A stretch of DNA of 20,034 nt from RGIG4034 sp045628945 (GTDB lineage Bacteria; Bacillota; Clostridia; Lachnospirales; Lachnospiraceae), in assembly GCA_045628945.1 (NCBI GenBank), contig JAZQQG010000034.1, positions 1 to 20,034 of the forward strand, read 5' to 3'. This document shows, in pieces, positions 15,101 through 20,034 of the stretch. Position 1 is the first letter of the stretch, and each line of letters begins with the position of its first letter. A program made the position numbers and the translations under genes. A model generated the notes under the pieces. That model did no database searches. It was not told the origin of the DNA and saw only the letters and a program-made list of their open reading frames with translations.

Positions 15101-16740
15101 GTGGTCGCGGTTACAATCTTCTCACGAATCGAGTCGATGGGCGGATTGGTAACCTGCGCAAATAACTGCTTAAAGTAGTAGAACAGCGGCTGATACTCCT
15201 TACTCATTACCGCAAGAGGAGTATCAATACCCATGGCACCGATATGCTCGGAACCGTTCAGAGCCATGGAACCGATCTGGTCCTTATAATCTTCATACGT
15301 ATAGCCAAAAGCCTTCTGCAGGCGGGTTAATTCTTCTTTTTTGTAGGAAGGAACCTTCTCATTCGGAATCTTGATATCGCCCAGGTTCACCAGGTTCGAA
15401 TCCAGCCACTCACCGTAAGGCTCGCGGCTTGCGTAGTATTCCTTTAACTCCTGATCGGAGATTACTTTGCCCTTTACGGTATCAACCAGAAGCATTTTAC
15501 CGGGATGTAATCTTTCCTTTTTCAGGATATGCTTCTCATCCAGTGCAAGGACACCGACCTCGGAGGACAGTACCAGTCTTCCGTCATCCATAAGGTAATA
15601 ACGGGAAGGACGAAGTCCGTTACGGTCCAGGATGGCACCCATCACATCACCATCGGAAAAGAGAATGCTGGCCGGGCCGTCCCACGGCTCCATCATGGTC
15701 GCATAAAACTGATAGAAGTCTCTCTCCTTCTGAGAAATCGTATCGTTATGCTCCCAGGGCTCGGGAATCAGAACCATAGCAGCAAGTGCGGGATCCATAC
15801 CGCCCATGACCATAAATTCCAACGCATTGTCCAACATTGCGGAGACGGAACCCTCTGCGGAAATAATCGGAAGCACCTTGGTAAGTTCCTCTTCCGTAAA
15901 ACAGGTGGTCTCGATGGTCTCCTCTCTCGCAAGCATTCGGTCCACATTACCCTTAATGGTATTAATCTCACCGTTATGAACCAAGAAACGGTTCGGATGC
16001 GCACGAAGCCAACTGGGATTCGTGTTGGTGGAGAAACGGGAATGTACAAGTGCAACCGCAGACTCATACTCCTTATCCTGAAGATCAGCAAAGAAGGTAC
16101 GAAGCTGGCTTACTAAGAACATGCCCTTATATACGATGGTTCTGCAGGACAGAGAAGGCACATAGGTATTCTCGTTACTCTGCTCAAATACTCGTCTTAC
16201 AATGTAGAGCTTGCGGTCAAAAGCCAGATCATTGGCAAGTCCCATCGGTCTCTTAATGAAGGCCTGCATAATCACGGGACAACTGTCCAGTGCTTTCTGG
16301 CCAAGGACATCCGGATAATTGGGAACCTGTCTCCAACCCAGAAATTTTAAACCTTCCTTCGCTACGATGACCTCAAACATCTTCATCGCGCGGCTCTTCT
16401 TTAACTCATTCTGCGGAAAGAAGAATACACCGACGCCGTACTCTCTCTCCTTACCGATTTCAAAACCAAGCTCTGCACATGCCTTCACAAAAAATTTGTG
16501 CGGAATCTGGGTCAGAATACCGACACCGTCACCGGTCTTCCCTTCGCCGTCTTTACCGGCACGATGCTCCAGATTCTCAACAATCTTAAGCGCATCGTCT
16601 ACGATTTTATGGCTCTTCTTGCCATAGATATTTACAATTGCACCGATACCGCAGTTATCGTGCTCAAAGGAAGTCTCATACAGGGTCTTACGCTGTTCTG
16701 CTTCCGTTAATGCATCTGCTTCCTGTCTATTGTTACTCAT
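12169..16740 (-). CDS. gltB: Glutamate synthase, large (glutaminase/FMN) subunit
   Basis: Turns glutamine and 2-oxoglutarate into two glutamates with GltD. The protein has 1523 residues, the full family length. The first 29 residues look like the propeptide removed by self-cleavage, leaving Cys30 (HDNCGIGAIVNI) as the N-terminal nucleophile of the glutaminase domain (to about 430). A central domain follows, then the FMN synthase domain with GAKPGEGGHLPG and the 3Fe-4S ligands Cys1128, Cys1134 and Cys1139 (CAMMRVCNLDTC), spaced exactly as in the E. coli enzyme. The C-terminal glycine-rich beta-helix domain carries GNVALYGATSGEAFIAG. The ATG abuts the TAA of pyrG, and its Shine-Dalgarno AAAGGAG lies inside the last pyrG codons. 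No break or missing key residue was seen. Confidence 0.98.
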   Translation of the reverse strand: MSNNRQEADALTEAEQRKTLYETSFEHDNCGIGAIVNIYGKKSHKIVDDALKIVENLEHRAGKDGEGKTGDGVGILTQIPHKFFVKACAELGFEIGKEREYGVGVFFFPQNELKKSRAMKMFEVIVAKEGLKFLGWRQVPNYPDVLGQKALDSCPVIMQAFIKRPMGLANDLAFDRKLYIVRRVFEQSNENTYVPSLSCRTIVYKGMFLVSQLRTFFADLQDKEYESAVALVHSRFSTNTNPSWLRAHPNRFLVHNGEINTIKGNVDRMLAREETIETTCFTEEELTKVLPIISAEGSVSAMLDNALEFMVMGGMDPALAAMVLIPEPWEHNDTISQKERDFYQFYATMMEPWDGPASILFSDGDVMGAILDRNGLRPSRYYLMDDGRLVLSSEVGVLALDEKHILKKERLHPGKMLLVDTVKGKVISDQELKEYYASREPYGEWLDSNLVNLGDIKIPNEKVPSYKKEELTRLQKAFGYTYEDYKDQIGSMALNGSEHIGAMGIDTPLAVMSKEYQPLFYYFKQLFAQVTNPPIDSIREKIVTATTVYLGRSGDLLAERPENCRVLKIKNPILSDLDLLKICHLKSCGLKVEKVSTLYYKSTPLERALEHLFVEVDRAYKDGANILVLSDRGVDENHVAIPSLLCVAAVHNHLVRTKKCMAMSLIMETGEPRTVHQFATLLGFGACAVNPYLAHASIQELIEDGTLNKDYYAAAKDYDDAVISGIVKIASKMGVSTIQSYQGSRIFEALGIDKSVIDKYFTGTVSRIGGITLEDIGNNTDAQHSRAFDPLGLATDMTIDSIGRHKMRSQGEDHRYNPQTIHMLQMSTREGDYGKFKQYTAMVDREETGYIRSLMDFNYPETQVDLSEVESVDSIVRRFKTGAMSYGSISEEAHEALAIAMNRLHGKSNSGEGGESDERLESAGTKHDRSSAIKQVASGRFGVTSRYLVSAKEIQIKMAQGAKPGEGGHLPGKKVYPWIAKTRHSTPGVSLISPPPHHDIYSIEDLAQLIYDLKNANRQARISVKLVSEAGVGTIAAGVAKAGARVILISGYDGGTGAAPISSIHNAGLPWELGLAETHQTLMQNGLRNKVVIETDGKLMSGRDVAIAAILGAEEFGFATAPLVTLGCAMMRVCNLDTCPMGVATQNPELRKRFIGKPEYVENFMRFIAEELREYMAKLGVRSIDELVGRTDLLKKKEDLTGVKSQISLERILGEPTFENCTCDPDFDFDFELESRKDEKLMKKDKNLKAAIKDGTPVTLSVEVTNIDRAFGTLLGAEITKNHHEGLKEDTITLQCNGAGGQSFGAFIPAGLTLDLTGDSNDYFGKGLSGGKLIVKAPEEAAYDAENNIIIGNVALYGATSGEAFIAGMAGERFCVRNSGARCVVEGVGEHGCEYMTGGLAVILGTTGKNFAAGMSGGIAYVLDEENSLYRNLNKEMVLMERVEYKADKEELKNMLKKHVKYTGSEKAKMILDNYEDYLPKFKKIIPTDYKEMMRLTEDFIERGMSIEEAQIESFYASLGEKA

Positions 16741-18348
16741 TTATCTGTTCTCCTTTCTAACCAATGCTGCCTTCACAAGACCTCGGAAAAGAGGATGTGC
16801 CTCATCCGGTCTGGATTTGAATTCCGGATGTGCCTGTGTTGCAACAAAATAGGGATGATCGGGAATCTCAATCATCTCCACGATATAATCATCCGGAGAA
16901 GTTCCGGAAAGGACCATACCGTTCTTGGTGAGAAGTTCTCTGTATTCATTGTTTACTTCATAACGATGTCTGTGACGCTCCGAGATATTCTCTTCCCCGT
17001 AGAGTGCTCTCGCAAGAGTACCCTCCTTCAGCTTACAGGGATATGCGCCGAGTCGTAAGGTTCCGCCCACATCCGTGATCTTTTCCTGCCCCGGCAGTAA
17101 ACAGATGACCGGATTGGTTGTCTCGGGATTCAGTTCAATACTGTTGGCATCCGCCAGTCCGCATACATTGCGAACGAATTCGATAATCGCAATCTGCATA
17201 CCGAGGCACAAACCAAGGTAAGGAATCTTATGGGTTCTTGCATACTTTGCCGCCAAGATTTTGCCCTCCGTGCCACGGGTGCCGAAACCTCCCGGAACCA
17301 GAATGCCGTCCAGATCCCCAAGCATTTCATCGGCGTTTTTCTCCGTCAGTTCTTCGGAATCAATCCAGCGAATCTTCACATCGGTCTTATTCTCGATACC
17401 GCCATGCTTCAGAGCCTCTACTACACTCAAATAAGCATCGTGAAGCGCAACATATTTTCCTACCAGACCGATGGTGACCTGATGCTCGGGATGCAGGGAA
17501 TCGTATACCATCTGCTTCCACTTTGTAAGGTCCGGTTCTGGGCAGGGAATGTGCAAACACTCACATACCGCGTCGGCCAGATGCTCCTCCTCCATCATCA
17601 AAGGAACCTCATAGAGGGATTTGGCATCCAGATTCTGAAGGACGTGTTCTTTTTTAACATTACAGAAGAGCGCAATCTTCGCTCTCATGTCATCATCCAC
17701 GGGATAATCGGATCGACATACCAGGATATCCGGCCAGATTCCCATAGACTGCAGACTCTTGACACTCATCTGCGTCGGTTTGGTTTTCATCTCACCGGAA
17801 GCTTTGATGTAAGGAATCAGGGTGACCTGAATGAGAATTACATTCTCACGTCCGACCTCCGTCTGGAACTGACGAAGAGCTTCCAAAAACGGCTGGCTCT
17901 CGATATCACCGACCGTACCGCCGATCTCAATAATAGAGATGGTCTGCTCCTCCTCGGACTCAGGCTTATGAATCTTACTCTTAATCTCATTGGTTATATG
18001 GGGAATGACCTGAACGGTGCCTCCACCGTAGTCCCCATGACGTTCTTTATTCAGAACAGACCAATAGATCTTACCGGTCGTCACATTCGAATCGTGATTC
18101 ATACTCTCGTTAATGAATCGCTCATAATGACCGAGATCCAAGTCTGTCTCAGTACCATCATCGGTAACAAATACTTCACCATGCTGAATTGGATTCATAG
18201 TTCCGGGATCCATATTCAGGTACGGATCGAATTTCTGCATGGTCACATGATAGCCTCTGGCCTTAAGCAAACGGCCAAGAGATGCAGCGGTGATTCCTTT
18301 TCCCAATCCGGATACGACACCACCGGTCACGAATACATACTTAATCAT
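16741..18348 (-). CDS. pyrG: CTP synthase
   Basis: Aminates UTP to CTP using glutamine and ATP. The protein has 535 residues, the normal length. The synthase domain (about 1-270) opens with YVFVTGGVVSGLGKGI and contains NMDPGTMNPIQHGEVFVTDDG and GGTVGDIESQPFLEA. The class I glutaminase domain follows, with GGFGTRG and nucleophile Cys381 in YLGLCLGMQ. The start at 18348 is preceded by AGGAG. It is the first gene of a tight pyrG-gltB-gltD run, 191 bases after amt-PII. That gap contains a long hairpin but no convincing promoter or pyrG-type attenuator. Its company with glutamate synthase is unusual, since both enzymes consume glutamine but pyrG is a pyrimidine gene. Confidence 0.97.
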   Translation of the reverse strand: MIKYVFVTGGVVSGLGKGITAASLGRLLKARGYHVTMQKFDPYLNMDPGTMNPIQHGEVFVTDDGTETDLDLGHYERFINESMNHDSNVTTGKIYWSVLNKERHGDYGGGTVQVIPHITNEIKSKIHKPESEEEQTISIIEIGGTVGDIESQPFLEALRQFQTEVGRENVILIQVTLIPYIKASGEMKTKPTQMSVKSLQSMGIWPDILVCRSDYPVDDDMRAKIALFCNVKKEHVLQNLDAKSLYEVPLMMEEEHLADAVCECLHIPCPEPDLTKWKQMVYDSLHPEHQVTIGLVGKYVALHDAYLSVVEALKHGGIENKTDVKIRWIDSEELTEKNADEMLGDLDGILVPGGFGTRGTEGKILAAKYARTHKIPYLGLCLGMQIAIIEFVRNVCGLADANSIELNPETTNPVICLLPGQEKITDVGGTLRLGAYPCKLKEGTLARALYGEENISERHRHRYEVNNEYRELLTKNGMVLSGTSPDDYIVEMIEIPDHPYFVATQAHPEFKSRPDEAHPLFRGLVKAALVRKENR

Positions 18349-18422
18349 GTTCTCTCCTATCTTTCTTTATCATCTTTGAGGCCTCTGAAACCCCTGACGA
18401 TTGTTACTCGAACAGCATTTTG

Positions 18423-18459
18423 CTATTTCGATACGGTATTCGTACTAACTCTGAAATAG
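18423..18459 (-). other. Second, weaker hairpin upstream of pyrG
   Basis: CTATTTC pairs with GAAATAG around an inner GTACG/CGTAT stem with an AATAC loop and an unpaired seven-base stretch on one side. No T-tract follows. Possible leader structure of pyrG. Confidence 0.3.
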
Positions 18460-18475
18460 TCCCGAATACTTCAAT

Positions 18476-18515
18476 AGGACTTCATGCAGGATATTGCTAT
18501 CCTACATGAAATCCT
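18476..18515 (-). other. 18-base-pair hairpin with GCAA tetraloop between amt-PII and pyrG
   Basis: The arms AGGATTTCATGTAGGATA and TATCCTGCATGAAGTCCT pair at all 18 positions (two G-U) around GCAA, a GNRA tetraloop. It begins 24 bases after the amt-PII stop. No T-run follows on either strand, so it is not an ordinary terminator. The two arm differences are G-U in minus-strand RNA but would be A-C in plus-strand RNA, which suggests it works in the operon transcript. Confidence 0.75.
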
Positions 18516-18539
18516 GCAATTACTTATTGATTCTGATAA

Positions 18540-20034
18540 TTATTCAACATCCTGAAGAGCTGCGTAGTCTTCCTCACCGGTACGAATCTTAACAACCTTT
18601 TCAACCGGGTAAACGAAGATCTTACCATCACCGATATGGCCGGTGTAAAGAGCTCTCTTCGCAGCCTCGATGACTGACTCAACAGGAATCTTGCTGACAA
18701 CAACATCAACCTGAACCTTAGGAAGTAAGGTAACGTCCATCTCGACACCACGGTATCTCTCGCCGGCGCCCTTCTGAACACCACATCCCATTACCTGAGT
18801 TACGGTCATACCGGTTACACCGAGATCGTTTAATGCTTTCTTCAGAGCATCATACTTCGACAGTTTCGCGATAATGGTAATCTTGTTAATACCGGTGTTG
18901 ATTACGGTACTAGCATTGACAACCGGTACTGCAACATCCTTCTTGATCTGACTTGCTTCATCATAAGCATCGGTACCAAGAGAGGTATTCTCGTTGATAT
19001 CCATGGTCATGGTATTGGAGATATCCATGATGGAGAAGCCTGCGTAAGCACTGGGAAGACCATGCTCAGTAGCATCCAGACCGATAATCTCCTCTTCCTC
19101 GGTAACACGTAATCCGAAGATTGCCTTAATTACTAAGAAGGTAATGGTGATTGCTACTGCGGTCCATGCAGCTACTGCAAGAATACCTACCAGCTGAACA
19201 CCCAAGAGCTTGAAGCCGCCTCCGTAGAAGAGACCCTCGCCACAAATCTGGTTTGCACCGTACTCCCAAACACCGTCCGCGTTGAGACCGCCGAAGCCTC
19301 TCTCATATGCAGGAGCCGAAGAAGTAGCGAAAAGACCAACTGCGATGGTACCCCAAATACCGTTTAAGCAGTGAACTGCAACAGCACCAACAGGGTCATC
19401 AATGTGAAGCTTGTTATCCAAGAGCCATACGCCGAAGATTACCAGTAATCCGGCAACAGCACCGATAATGGTTGCACCTAAAGCATCCGTTACATCACAG
19501 GGAGCGGTAATTGCTACCAGACCTGCAAGGGAAGCATTGAGACACATGGAAACATCGGGCTTACCATATTTAATCCAGGTAAATACCATACATACAACCG
19601 TTGCGATTGCAGGAGCAATGGTGGTGGTTAAGAAAATGGAACCCATCTCTTCAACCGTTACTGCTGCTGCACCGTTGAAGCCGTACCAGCCTAACCACAG
19701 GATGAATACACCAAGTGCACCCATAGGAAGGTTGTGTCCGGGGAAAGCATTGACCTTGGTAACCTTGCCATCTTTATCCTTAACGAACTTACCGATACGA
19801 GGTCCAAGAATTGCTGCACCGATTAATGCGGAGATACCACCAACCATATGAATTGCGGTGGAACCTGCGAAATCGTGGAAGCCCATCTGAGCTAAGAAGC
19901 CGCCGCCCCAGATCCAATGCGCTTCAATGGGATAAATCAGAGCGGAAATGATTGCGGAGTATACACAGTAGGATAAGAACTTGGATCTCTCTGCCATGGC
20001 ACCGGATACGATGGTAGCGGTGGTAGCACAGAAT
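18540..20034 (-). CDS. Ammonium channel fused to a C-terminal P-II signal domain, 5' end cut
   Basis: Membrane ammonium transporter carrying its own P-II regulator. The frame is open to the window edge: 497 residues are visible, beginning within the Amt signature (FCATTATIVSGA before Met at 19997). Counting from that Met, the pore histidines are His50 (DFAGSTAIH) and His209 (DDPVGAVAVH), and the Amt tail TEEEEIIGLDATEHG follows the last membrane helix. A linker of about 45 residues leads to a full P-II domain (371-485, bases 18540-18887). In it, the T-loop VQKGAGERYRGVEM keeps the Gln and Lys of the nucleotide/2-oxoglutarate site and the Arg matching Arg47 of GlnK, which plugs the pore. The uridylylation Tyr51 is Met and Arg38 is Val. 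GDGKIFV and IRTGEED are intact. The fusion places sensor and channel at 1:1. About 100 N-terminal residues are missing from view. Confidence 0.95.
   Translation of the reverse strand, partial: FCATTATIVSGAMAERSKFLSYCVYSAIISALIYPIEAHWIWGGGFLAQMGFHDFAGSTAIHMVGGISALIGAAILGPRIGKFVKDKDGKVTKVNAFPGHNLPMGALGVFILWLGWYGFNGAAAVTVEEMGSIFLTTTIAPAIATVVCMVFTWIKYGKPDVSMCLNASLAGLVAITAPCDVTDALGATIIGAVAGLLVIFGVWLLDNKLHIDDPVGAVAVHCLNGIWGTIAVGLFATSSAPAYERGFGGLNADGVWEYGANQICGEGLFYGGGFKLLGVQLVGILAVAAWTAVAITITFLVIKAIFGLRVTEEEEIIGLDATEHGLPSAYAGFSIMDISNTMTMDINENTSLGTDAYDEASQIKKDVAVPVVNASTVINTGINKITIIAKLSKYDALKKALNDLGVTGMTVTQVMGCGVQKGAGERYRGVEMDVTLLPKVQVDVVVSKIPVESVIEAAKRALYTGHIGDGKIFVYPVEKVVKIRTGEEDYAALQDVE

Noticed and set aside
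17230..18459. Long plus-strand open frame (409 codons) over pyrG
   Set aside because: It lies antisense to a complete, motif-rich CTP synthase, has no recognisable domain, and results from the codon use of the real gene.
18476..18515. ANTAR dual-hexaloop target in the amt-pyrG gap
   Set aside because: Read as a hexaloop the loop is AGCAAT, which has A at position 1 but not G at position 4, and the next hairpin (18423-18459) has a five-base loop. The GNRA tetraloop fold is better.
18349..18539. B. subtilis-type pyrG attenuator using reiterative G addition at the start site
   Set aside because: No promoter with a G-run start, and no terminator with U-tract, occurs directly before pyrG.
1..20034. 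CRISPR arrays, transposases, tRNA or rRNA genes
   Set aside because: No regularly spaced repeats, no mobile-element protein and no RNA gene signature were found. The window is core metabolism.

Overview
The window is a minus-strand block of central nitrogen metabolism with no mobile genes. Gene content points to a Gram-positive anaerobe of the Clostridia, most likely Lachnospiraceae: strong AGGAGG ribosome binding sites, glnA followed by an ANTAR regulator, a large-plus-small-subunit glutamate synthase, and an Amt ammonium channel fused to a P-II domain. The family placement is inference, because no rRNA gene is present.

In transcription order (right to left) there are twelve genes: amt-PII (5' end outside the window), pyrG, gltB, gltD, purC, purB, gdhA, glnA-like, an ANTAR regulator, glmS, purA and guaA (3' end outside the window). 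Promoters and hairpins suggest four units: (1) amt-PII/pyrG/gltB/gltD, entered from outside the window; (2) purC-purB, with a plausible promoter; (3) gdhA, with a strong promoter, a terminator-like hairpin in its leader and a clear terminator after it; (4) glnA-ANTAR-glmS-purA-guaA, with its own promoter. Coupling is tight inside units: the gltB ATG abuts the pyrG stop, the gltB stop touches the gltD Shine-Dalgarno, and the glnA stop lies inside the Shine-Dalgarno of the ANTAR gene.

The genes form one circuit. Ammonium enters and is sensed by Amt-PII, and is fixed by GdhA, the GS-like protein and GltBD. The nitrogen is then spent by glutamine amidotransferases (PyrG, GlmS, GuaA, and GltB itself) and by the aspartate-using purine steps (PurC, PurB, PurA).

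The most interesting points are the Amt-PII fusion, whose T-loop lacks the uridylylation tyrosine; a GlnA homologue that by eye has lost several canonical glutamine synthetase active-site residues; an ANTAR protein with a receiver fold lacking the phospho-acceptor; the gdhA leader, where a hairpin plus U-tract begins almost at the predicted start site and the promoter carries two abutting inverted repeats; and several long hairpins between genes. The only gap over 300 bases (7701-8050) holds the purB terminator palindrome, a repeat-like segment, and the gdhA promoter and leader.
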